The notes: a model not told the origin generated them from the sequence alone. A stretch of 64,000 nt of DNA from Silvimonas iriomotensis (GCF_014645535.1 NZ_BMLX01000001.1:1295169-1359168), one strand, 5' to 3'. Numbered from the stretch's first letter, positions 53,470 to 63,725 are shown. Made by a program: numbers and translations.

Positions 53470-53576
53470 GTGAGGAGTAAGGCGTGAGGGGTGAGGTGTA
53501 ACCCCGGCACACCATTGCAATTTGCCAGCGCGAGTGGCGAGGGTTTGCACCTCTCACCTCACCGCTCACGCCTCAC
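53470..53576. repeat. Facing heptamer arrays in the lpd-sucB gap
   Basis: The left array (53470-53502) reads GTGAGGA, GTAAGGC, GTGAGGG, GTGAGGT, GTAA. The right array (53544-53576), in reverse orientation, reads GTGAGGC, GTGAGCG, GTGAGGT, GAGAGGT, GCAAA. The 126-nt gap is nearly filled. The arms can pair into an imperfect hairpin with a loop of about 40 nt. Confidence 0.8.
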
Positions 53577-53583
53577 ATTCAGA

Positions 53584-54831
53584 TCAGATGTCCAGAATCA
53601 GACGGCTCGGGTCTTCAATCGCTTCCTTGATCGCCACCAGGCTCAACACGGCTTCGCGGCCGTCGATGATGCGGTGATCGTAAGACTGGGCCAGGTACAT
53701 CATCGGGCGCACAACCACTTCACCGTTCTCGACCACAGCGCGTTCCTTGGTGGCATGCATGCCCAGGATCGCCGATTGCGGCGGGTTGATGATCGGGGTC
53801 GACATCATGGAGCCGAACGTGCCGCCGTTAGAGATGGTGTACGTGCCGCCAGTGAGTTCTTCCACGGTCAGCTTGCCTTCCTGGGCGCGCTTGCCAAAGT
53901 CAGCGATGGTCTTTTCGATGTCCGCCAGGCTCAGCTGGTCAGCATTGCGGATGATCGGCACCACAAGGCCACGCGGGCTGCCGACGGCCACGCCGATATC
54001 GTAGTAGCCGTGGTAGACAATCTCGTTACCGTCTACCGAGGCATTCACAATCGGGTACTTCTTCAGGGCATGCACGGCAGCCTTGACGAAGAAACCCATG
54101 AAGCCCAGCTTCACGCCGTGTTCTTTCTCGAAACGGTCTTTGTACTTGTTACGCAGATCCATCACCGGCTTCATGTTCACTTCATTGAAGGTGGTGAGGA
54201 TGGCGTTGGTCTGTTGCGATTCCAGCAGGCGCTCTGCCACGCGCTGGCGCAGGCGGCTCATGGCCACGCGCTGCTCCTGGCGATCACCCTGCGGCAGCAC
54301 AAAGGCCGGCACGGCCGGGGTCGGTGCAGCGGCAGGCTTGCTGCCAGAGGCAATGGCGGCTTGCACGTCTTCTTTCAGTACACGACCACCGCGGCCAGAA
54401 CCGGCAACCTGACCGGCATCGATCCCTGCATCTGCGGCCAGCTTTTTGGCGGCCGGCATGACGGCGGTGCCAAAGCCAACGGCAGAGGCTTCCACGCCGT
54501 GGGCTTGTGCGGCTTCAGCCACACGCTTTTTGTCTTCAGTCACTTGTGCAGCCGGTGCTGCGGCCGGTGCCGGGGCAGCGCCTGCGGCCTTGGCTTCGGT
54601 ATCAATCGTTGCGATCACTTCATTGCTGCCGACGTTATCGCCTTCGTGCTTGACGATGGACACCAGCACGCCCGCCTGCGGTGCCGGGATTTCCAGCACA
54701 ACCTTGTCGGTTTCCAGGTCGATCAGCGTTTCGTCACGGGCAACCGCCTCGCCTTCTTTTTTCTTCCATTGCAACAGGGTGGCTTCAGCAACGGATTCCG
54801 GCAGTTGCGGGACTTTGATTTCAATGATCAT
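53584..54831 (-). CDS. sucB: 2-oxoglutarate dehydrogenase E2 component (dihydrolipoyl succinyltransferase)
   Basis: A 415-residue acyltransferase core of the complex. The lipoyl domain has the lipoylated Lys in [14 protein letters not shown] near residue 43. An Ala/Pro-rich linker leads to a peripheral-subunit-binding domain ([25 protein letters not shown]), then the catalytic domain with [12 protein letters not shown] carrying the active-site His. Length is typical (E. coli 405). Confidence 0.97.
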   Translation of the reverse strand: MIIEIKVPQLPESVAEATLLQWKKKEGEAVARDETLIDLETDKVVLEIPAPQAGVLVSIVKHEGDNVGSNEVIATIDTEAKAAGAAPAPAAAPAAQVTEDKKRVAEAAQAHGVEASAVGFGTAVMPAAKKLAADAGIDAGQVAGSGRGGRVLKEDVQAAIASGSKPAAAPTPAVPAFVLPQGDRQEQRVAMSRLRQRVAERLLESQQTNAILTTFNEVNMKPVMDLRNKYKDRFEKEHGVKLGFMGFFVKAAVHALKKYPIVNASVDGNEIVYHGYYDIGVAVGSPRGLVVPIIRNADQLSLADIEKTIADFGKRAQEGKLTVEELTGGTYTISNGGTFGSMMSTPIINPPQSAILGMHATKERAVVENGEVVVRPMMYLAQSYDHRIIDGREAVLSLVAIKEAIEDPSRLILDI

Positions 54832-54865
54832 GAGTTACTCCAATTTGGTTCTTGTTGGTAACAAG

Positions 54866-54897
54866 ACGCGGCAAGCTGTGCGATGCGCTTGCCGCGT
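54866..54897 (-). other. Hairpin in the sucB-sucA gap
   Basis: ACGCGGCAAG pairs perfectly with CTTGCCGCGT around a 12-base loop. It occupies the centre of the 80-nt gap within the operon. No T-run follows; the likely role is mRNA stability or processing. Confidence 0.6.
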
Positions 54898-54911
54898 TGG
54901 AAGGCGAGTTG

Positions 54912-57737
54912 TTAAAGGGTCAGTGCGTCGTCGAGGAAAGCCTTGAGCTGCGCGGTGTGCTTGCTCATGTAACCCACGGCCGGCGATGCGGACGACGGGC
55001 GACCGGCATAGCGCAGGGTCTGCTTTTGCGTGGTCACGCTTTCCAGACGATGGCGGATCTGGTGCCAGGCGCCCTGGTTGCGCGGCTCTTCCTGCACCCA
55101 GACCATTTCGCGGGCATTGGGGTATTTCTCCATTTCTGCCTGCAATTCTTCGGTCGGGAACGGGTACAGCTGCTCAACGCGGACAATGGCAATGTCCTTG
55201 ATCTCGCGTTCGCGGCGGGCATTGTCGAGGTCGTAATACACCTGACCGGCACACACCACCACGCGCTTGACCTTCTTGGCATCCAGGCCGGCGGTATCGC
55301 CAATCACGTTGCGGAACTCGCCGCTGGTGAAATGTTCGATCGGGCTGGCGGCGTTCTTGGCCTTCAGCAAACGCTTGCTCATGATCACGATCAAGGGCTT
55401 GCGGACCGGGCGCACCATCTGGCGACGCAGCATGTGGAAGACCTGGCTGGCTTCAGTCGGCTGCACCACCTGGATATTGTGCTCGGCGCACAACTGCAGG
55501 AAACGCTCGACGCGTGCCGACGAATGCTCAGGACCGGCACCGTCGTAACCGTGCGGCAGCATCATGGTCAGGCCACACAGACGGCCCCACTTGGTTTCGC
55601 CGGAAGCGATGAACTGGTCAATCACCACCTGCGCGCCGTTGGCGAAGTCACCGAACTGCGCTTCCCAGATTACAAGTTCATCCGGTGCAGAAGACGCATA
55701 GCCGTATTCAAAGGCCAGCACCGCTTCTTCGTTCAGGATGGAGTCGATGACCGCAAAGTGCGCCTGGTTATCCGACAGGTTTTGCAGCGGCACGTACACG
55801 CCCTGGTCCCAGCGCTCACGATTCTGGTCGTGGAACACGGCATGGCGGTGGTTGAAGGTGCCGCGACCGGAGTCTTCACCGGAGATACGCACGGCGTAGC
55901 CTTCGGTCAAGAGCGTGGCGTAGGCCAGATGTTCGGCCATGCCGTAGTCGACATTCAGGTTGCCAGCAGCCATCTCGCGACGATCTGCCACCACCTTCTC
56001 TACCGTACGGTGCAGCTTGAAGCCTTCCGGCACGGTGGTGAATTTCTCGGTCAGGCGGGCCAGGTCGGCCTGCGGTACCGAAGTCACCACCGGATGACGC
56101 CAGTGCGTCCCCATGTAGCGGCTGAAATCGATGGCGTAAGAGCGCTTGTAGTCCGTCAGCGAGGTCTGCTCAACGTGCTCGCCTTTATCCAGCGCAGCGC
56201 GGTAAGCGGTGATCAGCGCGGCGGTCTGTTCGGCTTGTACCACGCCTTCGGCGATCAGCTTGTCGGCATACTTCTGGCGCACGCCCGGGTGGGCGGCGAT
56301 GCGCTTGTACATCATCGGCTGGGTGAGGTACGGATCATCCGCCTCGTTGTGACCGTGCTTGCGGAAGCAAACGATATCGACCACGACATCTTTCTTGAAG
56401 ACGCGGCGGTATTCCATGGCAGCGTGCACCACAAAACACACGGCCTCCGGATCATCCCCGTTCACGTGGAAGATCGGCGCCTCGACCATCTTGGCGATGT
56501 CGGTACAGTACAGCGTGGAACGGGTGTCGCGCGTGTCGGACGTGGTAAAGCCGATCTGGTTGTTGACCACCAGATGCACCGTACCGCCCGTGCCGTAGCC
56601 ACGGGTGTGCGACAAGTTGAACGTACCCTGGTTGGTGCCCAGACCAATAAAGGCCGAGTCACCGTGGATCAGCACCGGCAACACCTGGTCGCCCGTGCGG
56701 TCCTGGCGGCGTTGTTGACGCGCGCGCACCGAGCCCTCAACCACCGGGTTGACGATTTCCAGGTGCGACGGGTTGAACGCCAGCGACAGATGGATCGGGC
56801 CGCCCGGGGTCGGGATATCAGCCGAGAAACCATTGTGGTACTTCACGTCGCCAGACGGCAGTTCGGTGGTCGGACGACCTTCGAACTCGCTGAACAGATC
56901 GCGCGGCTGCTTGCCCAGAATATTGACCAGCATGTTCAGGCGGCCACGGTGGGCCATGCCGATCACCATTTCCTGGATGCCCTGCTCGCCTGCCATCTGC
57001 ACCAGATAATCCATGGCCGGGATCATCGAATCGCCGCCTTCCAGCGAGAAACGCTTCTGGCCGACGTATTTCTTGTGCAGGTACTGCTCCAGCGTTTCCG
57101 CAGCAGTCACTTGCTTGAGGATGCGCAGCTTCTGGTCTTTGTTGAACGACGGCGTGGAGCGGCGTTCTTCAAAGTATTCCAGCACCCATTTGCGGGCCTC
57201 GGAATTGGTCATGTGCATGAACTCAAGGCCCACATTGCCGCAGTAGGTCTGCTTGGCAAAGGCGATGACTTCAGACAACGACGCGCGTTCCATCGATTTG
57301 ATATTGGTGCCGAACGTCAGCGCCATATCGGCTTCGGTGAAACCGTAGAATTTGGGGTCGAGTTCTTCGACGTAGTCTGTGTCCATGCGGCACAGCGGGT
57401 CCAGCGTGGCATTGCGGCTGCCCAGCAGACGGTAGGCCTGCATCATGCGCAGCACTTCTACCTGTTTGCGCGAGACCGAATCCTCGGCCACCGAAGCGTG
57501 CACAGCCATGGCGCGCGGCTGGCGGGCCAACTGGCGGAACGACTCTTCGATCGGCGCGCGCGGAATATCGCGGGCGGTGGCACCAGGCAATTGCTGGAGT
57601 TTGTCGAAGTAAGTACGCCAGCCCGGATCAACCAGGTTGGGATCTTCCAGATATTGCTCGTACAAGTCCTCCACAAAGGGGGCATTGCCGCCGAACAAAT
57701 GAGAATTCAATGCTAACTGTTCCAGCTCTCGTTTCAT
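54912..57737 (-). CDS. sucA: 2-oxoglutarate dehydrogenase E1 component
   Basis: A 941-residue ThDP-dependent decarboxylase. It has DLYEQYLEDPNLVDPGWRTYF at the start, GMAHRGRLNMLVNILGK, HGDSAFIGLGTNQGTFNLS and the ThDP/Mg motif around GTVHLVVNNQIGFTTSD, plus GEDSGRGTFNHRHAVFHDQ and the C-terminal GRPSSASPAVGYMSKH. Length is typical (E. coli 933). It lies between gltA and sucB, 107 and 80 nt away. Confidence 0.97.
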   Translation of the reverse strand: MKRELEQLALNSHLFGGNAPFVEDLYEQYLEDPNLVDPGWRTYFDKLQQLPGATARDIPRAPIEESFRQLARQPRAMAVHASVAEDSVSRKQVEVLRMMQAYRLLGSRNATLDPLCRMDTDYVEELDPKFYGFTEADMALTFGTNIKSMERASLSEVIAFAKQTYCGNVGLEFMHMTNSEARKWVLEYFEERRSTPSFNKDQKLRILKQVTAAETLEQYLHKKYVGQKRFSLEGGDSMIPAMDYLVQMAGEQGIQEMVIGMAHRGRLNMLVNILGKQPRDLFSEFEGRPTTELPSGDVKYHNGFSADIPTPGGPIHLSLAFNPSHLEIVNPVVEGSVRARQQRRQDRTGDQVLPVLIHGDSAFIGLGTNQGTFNLSHTRGYGTGGTVHLVVNNQIGFTTSDTRDTRSTLYCTDIAKMVEAPIFHVNGDDPEAVCFVVHAAMEYRRVFKKDVVVDIVCFRKHGHNEADDPYLTQPMMYKRIAAHPGVRQKYADKLIAEGVVQAEQTAALITAYRAALDKGEHVEQTSLTDYKRSYAIDFSRYMGTHWRHPVVTSVPQADLARLTEKFTTVPEGFKLHRTVEKVVADRREMAAGNLNVDYGMAEHLAYATLLTEGYAVRISGEDSGRGTFNHRHAVFHDQNRERWDQGVYVPLQNLSDNQAHFAVIDSILNEEAVLAFEYGYASSAPDELVIWEAQFGDFANGAQVVIDQFIASGETKWGRLCGLTMMLPHGYDGAGPEHSSARVERFLQLCAEHNIQVVQPTEASQVFHMLRRQMVRPVRKPLIVIMSKRLLKAKNAASPIEHFTSGEFRNVIGDTAGLDAKKVKRVVVCAGQVYYDLDNARREREIKDIAIVRVEQLYPFPTEELQAEMEKYPNAREMVWVQEEPRNQGAWHQIRHRLESVTTQKQTLRYAGRPSSASPAVGYMSKHTAQLKAFLDDALTL

Positions 57738-57789
57738 GGCCAGTGTCCTGTCTACTGAACCCCCGGTCTGCCTGGCCGGGGTGCTTGCG

Positions 57790-57813
57790 CACGGTCCGCG
57801 CCCGCGGACCGTG
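57790..57813 (-). other. Hairpin in the sucA-gltA gap
   Basis: CACGGTCCGC pairs perfectly with GCGGACCGTG around a four-base loop. A second dyad (CCCCGG / CCGGGG) lies 10-30 bases to the left. No T-run follows; it may stabilise the gltA 3' end or be a partial terminator within the operon. Confidence 0.6.
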
Positions 57814-57844
57814 GTACTACGTGTTGCTTTACATCACAACCTGA

Positions 57845-59128
57845 TTACTTGCGCTTCTCGACCGGCACGTAATCACGACGCGGCGAGCCGGTGTACAACT
57901 GGCGCGGACGGCCGATCTTCATGCCCGGATCGGAAATCATTTCGTTCCAGTGGCTGATCCAGCCCACGGTACGGGCCAGCGCGAAGATCACGGTGAACAT
58001 GGAAACCGGAATGTTCAGCGCGGTCAGCACGATGCCGGAGTAGAAATCGACGTTCGGGTAGAGCTTGCGTTCGATGAAGTACGGGTCTTCCAGGGCGATC
58101 TTTTCCAGCGCCATGGCCAGCTTGAACTTCGGATCGTTTTCCAGACCCAGTTCTTTCAGTACGTCGTCGCAGGTCTTTTTCATGATGGCGGCGCGCGGGT
58201 CCATGTTCTTGTAAACACGGTGACCAAAACCCATCAGCTTGTGGGTCTTGTTCTTCACGCCTTCCATGAACGCCGGCACGTTGTCGACCGAACCGATTTC
58301 GTCGAGCATTTTCAGCACGGCTTCGTTGGCGCCACCATGCGACGGGCCCCACAGACATGCGATACCGGCGGCGATACATGCAAACGGGTTGGCGCCCGAC
58401 GAACCGGCCAGACGCACGGTCGAAGTCGAAGCGTTCTGTTCGTGATCAGCATGCAGCGTGAAGATGCGATCCAGCGCGCGGACCAGCACCGGGTTGGGCT
58501 TGTAGTCTTCGCACGGGGTGGCAAACATCATTTGCAGGAAGTTGGCCGCGTAAGAGAGGTCGTTCTTCGGATAGTTGAACGGCAGACCCTTGCTGTAGCG
58601 ATAACACATGGCCGCGATCGTCGGGATCTTGGAGATCAGGCGGTACATGGTCACTTCGCGGTGACGCGGATTGTTGATGTCCAGGCTGTCCTGATAGAAC
58701 GCAGACAAGGCACCGGTCACGCCAACCATCATCGCCATCGGGTGCGCGTCACGACGGAAACCCTGGAAGAAACGGGTCATCTGGTCGTGCACCATGGTGT
58801 GGCGGGTCACGGTCTTGACGAAGTCGGCCTTTTGTTCGGCCGTCGGCAGTTCACCGAAAATCAGCAGATAGCAGGTTTCCAGGTAGTCGGAATGCTCTGC
58901 CAGTTGCTCAATCGGGTAACCACGGTAGTAAAGCTGGCCCTGATCACCATCAATAAAGGTGATCGCGGATTCGCACGAGGCGGTCGCCAGGAAACCCGGG
59001 TCATAAGTAAACATCCCGGTTTTGGAGAACGTGCGGATATCCACCACATCGGGACCCAGCGTGCCCGACTGGACCGGCAGGTCAATGGTGCCGCCGGTGT
59101 AAGTCAGAGTAACTTTGTTTTCTGCCAT
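57845..59128 (-). CDS. gltA: Citrate synthase, type II
   Basis: A 427-residue hexameric-type citrate synthase that joins acetyl-CoA and oxaloacetate. It has the N-terminal strand domain present in allosteric Gram-negative enzymes ([17 protein letters not shown]) and catalytic segments [11 protein letters not shown] and [12 protein letters not shown] with two His, and NVDFYSGIV with the Asp. It is downstream of sdhE. Confidence 0.97.
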   Translation of the reverse strand: MAENKVTLTYTGGTIDLPVQSGTLGPDVVDIRTFSKTGMFTYDPGFLATASCESAITFIDGDQGQLYYRGYPIEQLAEHSDYLETCYLLIFGELPTAEQKADFVKTVTRHTMVHDQMTRFFQGFRRDAHPMAMMVGVTGALSAFYQDSLDINNPRHREVTMYRLISKIPTIAAMCYRYSKGLPFNYPKNDLSYAANFLQMMFATPCEDYKPNPVLVRALDRIFTLHADHEQNASTSTVRLAGSSGANPFACIAAGIACLWGPSHGGANEAVLKMLDEIGSVDNVPAFMEGVKNKTHKLMGFGHRVYKNMDPRAAIMKKTCDDVLKELGLENDPKFKLAMALEKIALEDPYFIERKLYPNVDFYSGIVLTALNIPVSMFTVIFALARTVGWISHWNEMISDPGMKIGRPRQLYTGSPRRDYVPVEKRK

Positions 59129-59192
59129 GTTTACAAGCTCCTGGTTTGCAATGCCGCACCTCCCCGCGGGGAGGTCAGACCGTGTATCTAAA

Positions 59193-59435
59193 CTATCTCT
59201 GCGCGCGAACCCGTTCGATCATCGGCACAAGGCCCTGATCCGGGCACTGCGCCTTGCCGTTCAGGTAATCCAGCAAATCGTTATCAGAGAGCAACAACAT
59301 CTGCGAATAGGCTAACCATTCAGCATCACTGAACCCGGGCACCACGTCGCGCACAAAGCGCTCCAACTGGATGTCCAGCTCCAGCAAACCCCGGCGTGAC
59401 CGCCAGACGATGCGTTTCTTTTCAACTTCGTCCAC
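59193..59435 (-). CDS. sdhE: FAD assembly factor SdhE
   Basis: An 80-residue protein of the SdhE/YgfY family, needed for covalent flavinylation of SdhA. The RGLLELD motif, with the conserved RG pair that contacts SdhA, is at about residues 13-19, followed by [20 protein letters not shown]. The start is a GTG at 59435 with GGA/GAGAG upstream; the open frame extends about 55 codons further upstream but those residues are unlike the family. It lies between sdhB and gltA, as in other Betaproteobacteria. Confidence 0.88.
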   Translation of the reverse strand: MDEVEKKRIVWRSRRGLLELDIQLERFVRDVVPGFSDAEWLAYSQMLLLSDNDLLDYLNGKAQCPDQGLVPMIERVRAQR

Positions 59436-59568
59436 TGCTCTCAGTCCTGCAAAAACATTTTCAGACAACGCCCGAACCGCGCCCCTGGCATACCACCAAA
59501 CCATCAGCCGACGCCTCGGGCGTAGCGAGCGCTTGCGGATTGGGTTCCGCCTGCGCGCAGCGACCGGA

Positions 59569-59585
59569 ACGTACGGTATGTACGT
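59569..59585. repeat. Dyad in the sdhE-sdhB gap
   Basis: ACGTAC-GGTAT-GTACGT is a perfect 6-bp inverted repeat in the 200-nt space between sdhB and sdhE. The surrounding sequence is G/C-rich and looks like dispersed intergenic DNA. It may be an mRNA hairpin or a small repeat unit. Confidence 0.4.
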
Positions 59586-59635
59586 GAGGAACACGAGCAC
59601 AGCCGGGACTCACTCTGCATGCGCGCAGTAGCCCC

Positions 59636-60337
59636 TCACACCACGCGCTTGACCATCAGGTCTTTGATCTTGCCAATCGCCTTCGTCGGGTTCAGATGCT
59701 TCGGACACACATCAACGCAGTTCATGATGGTGTGGCAACGGAACAGACGGTACGGGTCTTCCAGGTTGTCCAGACGCTCGTTGATGGCGGTGTCGCGGGT
59801 ATCGGCAATAAAGCGGTACGCCGCCAGCAGGCCGGCCGGGCCAACGAACTTGTCCGGGTTCCACCAGAACGACGGGCACGACGTGGAACAGCAGGCGCAC
59901 AGAATACACTCGTACAGGCCGTCGAGTTCTTCGCGGTCTTCCGGCGATTGCAGACGCTCACGCTCCGGGGCCGGATCGTTGTTGATCACATACGGCTTGA
60001 TCGAGTGGTATTGCTTGAAGAACTGGGTCATGTCCACGATCAGATCGCGGATCACCGGCAGGCCCGGCAGCGGGCGGATCTGCACCGGCTGCTTCAGTTC
60101 GGTCAGGTCGGTAATACAGGCCAGACCATTCTTGCCGTTGATGTTCATGGCATCAGAACCGCACACGCCTTCACGGCAGGAACGCCGAAAGCTCAGTGTG
60201 TCATCCACGGCCTTGAGGCGAACCAGCGCGTCCAGCAGCTTCTTGTCAGACGGTTCCAGTTCGACGTGGTAGTCCTGCATGTAGGGCTTGGCGTCGACAT
60301 CCGGGTTGTAACGGTACAGCTGGAAATGCATTTTCAT
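59636..60337 (-). CDS. sdhB: Succinate dehydrogenase iron-sulfur subunit
   Basis: A 233-residue subunit with three Fe-S clusters: 2Fe-2S from CREGVCGSDAMNINGKNGLAC, 4Fe-4S from CILCACCSTSC, and 3Fe-4S from CHTIMNCVDVCPKHLNP. It passes electrons from SdhA to quinone at the membrane anchor. It begins 20 nt after sdhA. Length is typical (E. coli 238). Confidence 0.97.
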   Translation of the reverse strand: MKMHFQLYRYNPDVDAKPYMQDYHVELEPSDKKLLDALVRLKAVDDTLSFRRSCREGVCGSDAMNINGKNGLACITDLTELKQPVQIRPLPGLPVIRDLIVDMTQFFKQYHSIKPYVINNDPAPERERLQSPEDREELDGLYECILCACCSTSCPSFWWNPDKFVGPAGLLAAYRFIADTRDTAINERLDNLEDPYRLFRCHTIMNCVDVCPKHLNPTKAIGKIKDLMVKRVV

Positions 60338-60357
60338 GATCTGTGTACTCTCGCCGA

Positions 60358-62124
60358 TTAGTAAACGCGCTTTTGCGGAGCAATGTATTCAACCGACAAC
60401 GGCTGGGTATGCACCGGCTTGTACGACAGCGAGCGCTTCTGGCCGTCGTACAGCGTGTGCTTCATCCATTCGTCATCGTGGCGATCCGGATGGTCATCCT
60501 GGGCATGGGCACCGCGCGATTCTTTACGGGCTTCGGCCGAAATCAGTGTGGCCAGCGCCACTTCGATCAGGTTTTCCAGCTCCAGCGCTTCGGTACGGGC
60601 GGTGTTCCAGACCTTGGACTTGTCCTTGATCTGGGTGCGCCGGGCGCGTTCGGCTATCTCTTTGATCTCCACCACGCCCTTGGCCAGGTTCTCATCGTTA
60701 CGGAACACGCCAGCGCGCAGTTGCACGCACTTTTGCATGGCGGCGCGAACGTCGGCCACTTCTTCACCACCGGTCTGGTTTTCCAGACGCTCAAGGCGGG
60801 CCAGCGAGAAGGCTTCGGCGTTTTCCGGCAGCGGCTTCCAGTCCGGACGCTCGTTGCGGATGAAGTCGATCATGCTGTTGCCGGCAGACTTGCCGAACAC
60901 CACCAGATCCAGCAGCGAGTTGGTACCCAGACGGTTGGCGCCGTGCACCGAGGCACAAGCGCACTCGCCGGCAGCGTAGAAACCATTCACGCGCACTTCC
61001 GGGTTGTCACCCTGCGGGGCCACCACTTCGCCCTTATAGTTGGTCGGAATGCCGCCCATCATGTAGTGCGTGGTGGGTACCACCGGGATCGGGTCTTTGA
61101 TCGGATCTACGCCAGCAAACTTGATGGCGATTTCGCGGATACCCGGCAGGCGATGGTTGATGATTTCCGGGCCCAGGTGATCGAGCTTGAGCAGAACGTG
61201 GTCTTTTTCCTTGCCACAGCCACGGCCTTCCAGAATTTCCAGCGCCATGGCGCGGGACACCACATCGCGGGAGGCCAGATCCTTGGCGTTCGGGGCGTAA
61301 CGTTCCATGAAACGTTCGCCATTGGCGTTCAGCAAAATGCCGCCTTCGCCACGCACGCCCTCGGTAATCAGCACGCCGGCACCGGCCACACCGGTCGGGT
61401 GGAATTGCCAGAACTCCATGTCTTCCAGCGGAATACCGGCCCGCACGGTCATGCCCAGACCGTCACCCGTATTGATAAAGGCGTTGGTGGAAGCAGAATA
61501 GATACGACCGGCACCGCCAGTAGCAAACAACACCGCCTTGGCGTGCAGCACGTAGGTTTCGCCGGTTTCCATTTCCAGCGCGGTCACGCCGACCACATCA
61601 CCATCGGCGTCACGGATCAGGTCCAGCGCCATCCATTCCACAAAGAACTGGGTGTTGGCGCGCACATTGCGCTGATACAGCGTGTGCAGCATGGCGTGGC
61701 CGGTACGGTCAGCGGCGGCACAGGCGCGTTGCACCGGTGTCTTGCCGAAGTTGGCCATGTGGCCACCGAACGGACGCTGATAAATCTTGCCGTTTTCCAG
61801 GCGGTCAAACGGCATGCCGAAGTGTTCCAGCTCAACGACCACTTCTGGCGCCTGACGGCACATGAATTCAATCGCGTCCTGATCGCCCAGCCAGTCCGAC
61901 CCCTTCACGGTGTCGTACATATGCCATTCCCACTTGTCTTCCTGCACGTTGCCCAGCGAGGCGGAGATGCCGCCTTGTGCTGCAACGGTGTGGGAACGGG
62001 TCGGGAACACCTTGGACAGCACGGCGGTTTTCAGGCCGGCTTCAGACAATTGCAGGGCTGCGCGCAGACCGGCGCCACCGGCACCGACGATGACTGCATC
62101 AAATTTGCGAACGGGAACAGACAT
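60358..62124 (-). CDS. sdhA: Succinate dehydrogenase flavoprotein subunit
   Basis: A 588-residue flavoprotein that oxidises succinate to fumarate. It has the FAD loop [20 protein letters not shown], the covalent FAD His in [16 protein letters not shown] near residue 45, substrate-binding [21 protein letters not shown] and the conserved Arg in [11 protein letters not shown]-like and [15 protein letters not shown] segments. ATG 62124 overlaps the sdhD stop by 1 nt (TGATG). The frame is open four codons further upstream. Confidence 0.97.
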   Translation of the reverse strand: MSVPVRKFDAVIVGAGGAGLRAALQLSEAGLKTAVLSKVFPTRSHTVAAQGGISASLGNVQEDKWEWHMYDTVKGSDWLGDQDAIEFMCRQAPEVVVELEHFGMPFDRLENGKIYQRPFGGHMANFGKTPVQRACAAADRTGHAMLHTLYQRNVRANTQFFVEWMALDLIRDADGDVVGVTALEMETGETYVLHAKAVLFATGGAGRIYSASTNAFINTGDGLGMTVRAGIPLEDMEFWQFHPTGVAGAGVLITEGVRGEGGILLNANGERFMERYAPNAKDLASRDVVSRAMALEILEGRGCGKEKDHVLLKLDHLGPEIINHRLPGIREIAIKFAGVDPIKDPIPVVPTTHYMMGGIPTNYKGEVVAPQGDNPEVRVNGFYAAGECACASVHGANRLGTNSLLDLVVFGKSAGNSMIDFIRNERPDWKPLPENAEAFSLARLERLENQTGGEEVADVRAAMQKCVQLRAGVFRNDENLAKGVVEIKEIAERARRTQIKDKSKVWNTARTEALELENLIEVALATLISAEARKESRGAHAQDDHPDRHDDEWMKHTLYDGQKRSLSYKPVHTQPLSVEYIAPQKRVY

Positions 62125-62471
62125 CAGGCACCCCACACCACTTTAACGGAATAAATGAGGCTGCCCAGCAGCCATACCAGCGTGAGCACGTGCATGGTCA
62201 AACGCACGCCGACGGGCTGGATGTAATCCATCCAGATATCGCGCACGCCAATCCAGGCATGCCACAACAGCGCAAGGACGGTGATCTGGGTCAGCACTTT
62301 CACCCAGGTACAGGCGAACAAGGCTTTCCAGCCATCAAAACCCTGATTGTGGGCGGCCAGCAAAAACACGACGACAGCCAGCGTATAAACCAGCATGACC
62401 ACGGCGGTGACGCGCTGGGCCAGCCAGTCACGCAGACCATAATGCGCGCCGATGACGTGACGATTTACCAT
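62124..62471 (-). CDS. sdhD: Succinate dehydrogenase membrane anchor subunit
   Basis: A 115-residue membrane protein with three helices (about 15-38, 55-75 and 88-112). It begins [27 protein letters not shown] with the conserved R/AxR pattern near the quinone site; [16 protein letters not shown] contains the heme-ligand His region. With SdhC it anchors SdhAB and binds heme b and quinone. It overlaps sdhC by 7 nt and sdhA by 1 nt. Confidence 0.93.
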   Translation of the reverse strand: MVNRHVIGAHYGLRDWLAQRVTAVVMLVYTLAVVVFLLAAHNQGFDGWKALFACTWVKVLTQITVLALLWHAWIGVRDIWMDYIQPVGVRLTMHVLTLVWLLGSLIYSVKVVWGA

Positions 62472-62839
62472 GTCAGACCCCCGATGATGACAGTCAGCGC
62501 CAGGCTCACGACCAGCACCAGTTTTGCAGTCAGGCGGGCAGTGGCCAGATCAAGACCCTTGTGCACATCCAGCAGCAAGAAGCGGACACCGGCACAGGCG
62601 TGATGCAAAAAGCCCCACAGCACGACCAGCAACAGGATTTTTACGAGCGGGTTGGCAATACAGGCGCGAAACGCATCAAAGTGCTCCGCGGAAGAGAGGG
62701 AACCTGCGAGGGCATACAACATGAAGGGAATCGCTACAAACATCAGCGCCCCACTGGCGCGATGCAGAATCGAGACTATCCCCGGTATCGGCAATCTGAT
62801 TTGCCACAGCGCGAGGTGCTTGGGTCTTGTTTGACTCAT
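62465..62839 (-). CDS. sdhC: Succinate dehydrogenase cytochrome b556 subunit
   Basis: A 124-residue membrane subunit with three helices. It has the family start RPKHLALWQIRLPIPGIVSILHRASGALM (with the quinone-site Ser and Arg) and HHACAGVRFLLLD, in which the first His is the heme ligand. ATG 62839 is chosen because it gives the usual N-terminus; the frame is open about 20 codons further upstream. It is the first sdh gene, 119 nt after the GntR regulator gene. Confidence 0.94.
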   Translation of the reverse strand: MSQTRPKHLALWQIRLPIPGIVSILHRASGALMFVAIPFMLYALAGSLSSAEHFDAFRACIANPLVKILLLVVLWGFLHHACAGVRFLLLDVHKGLDLATARLTAKLVLVVSLALTVIIGGLTW

Positions 62840-62958
62840 ACGCACAAATCCTTCTTTTTGACTCACAAGTTTGAGAACCGTTACTGCCATCCACTGCATC
62901 GTTCAGATTGTTCACATCACTTTTCAGGCAAATGAACAACCCGGATACAACCTGTGCG

Positions 62959-63681
62959 TCAGCCGATCATCTCGACCGACTGCAACGCATATTTCTCACT
63001 ACAGAACCATGCCGCGCTCCACACCTGCGGCACGTCCTCAAAATCTTTCGACAGGCGAATCACCTGTAGTACCGGCTCGTTGACTTCAATCTGCAACAGC
63101 CTGGCTTCCGTCTGCGCCGCCGGCACCGCGCGGTAGCGGATGTCGCTACCCTTGAGCCGGACACGATAATCACGCCAGCACATGGCGCGGATATTGCCGC
63201 CCAGCTCACGCAGCCGCCGCATATCCAGCGCCGGGAATGTCACCTCGGACAGCAAGGATTCATCCACGCCAATCACTTCACCCTCAACCCGCACCAGCCG
63301 GCGGATCTGCCACAACGGCGCACTACGGCGCAGATTCAGCACTTCTGCAAGGTATTCGCCGGCATGAATTTTCACGCAACTCAGCACTTCAACCTTGGGG
63401 GCTCTTGCCGCATGCTCATTGAGCGCCGCAAACCGCATGTTCCCCAGATCGTCCCCTGCGTCGGTGACAAACGTGCCCACACCCTGGCGCCGATACAACA
63501 CATTGCTGGCCACGAGGACATCCAGCGCTTTGCGGACGGTTCCCTGACTGACACCGAAACGCTGAGCCAGTTCTTGCTCGCTGGGCAGGGCTTCATCGCC
63601 TTGCCACATGCCGGTTTCAATATCAGTGAGAACCTCACGCATCACCTGTTGATAGAGCGATTGGGCAATGAGCTTTTTCAT
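62959..63681 (-). CDS. GntR-family regulator with UTRA domain
   Basis: A 240-residue regulator. The winged HTH (LPSEQELAQRFGVSQGTVRKALDVLV, residues about 33-58) is of the HutC/UTRA subfamily, and residues about 90-235 form the UTRA effector domain. It lies directly upstream of sdhC on the same strand, so a role in controlling the TCA genes is plausible. A palindrome with flanking half-site lies 45 bp before its start and may be its operator. Confidence 0.88.
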   Translation of the reverse strand: MKKLIAQSLYQQVMREVLTDIETGMWQGDEALPSEQELAQRFGVSQGTVRKALDVLVASNVLYRRQGVGTFVTDAGDDLGNMRFAALNEHAARAPKVEVLSCVKIHAGEYLAEVLNLRRSAPLWQIRRLVRVEGEVIGVDESLLSEVTFPALDMRRLRELGGNIRAMCWRDYRVRLKGSDIRYRAVPAAQTEARLLQIEVNEPVLQVIRLSKDFEDVPQVWSAAWFCSEKYALQSVEMIG

Positions 63682-63725
63682 GATTTGCAGCTTTTTAACA
63701 TGTTGTCGCCATGGAGTCTACTACA

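Noticed and set aside
50628-53576. CRISPR array
   Set aside because: The repeats are 7-bp degenerate units in facing pairs with no uniform spacers and no cas genes nearby, so they do not fit a CRISPR array.
54852-57716. A 954-codon plus-strand open frame opposite sucA
   Set aside because: It is the antisense mirror of sucA in a high-GC gene; its translation is His/Arg/Gln-rich, matches no family and has no ribosome-binding site. The same holds for similar long frames opposite sdhA (60343-62154), tex, rbsA, the patatin gene and lpd.
59436-59600. Longer N-terminus for SdhE (about 55 extra codons)
   Set aside because: The extra residues are Arg/Val-rich and unlike SdhE, which is about 80 residues. 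The GTG at 59435 has an acceptable ribosome-binding site.
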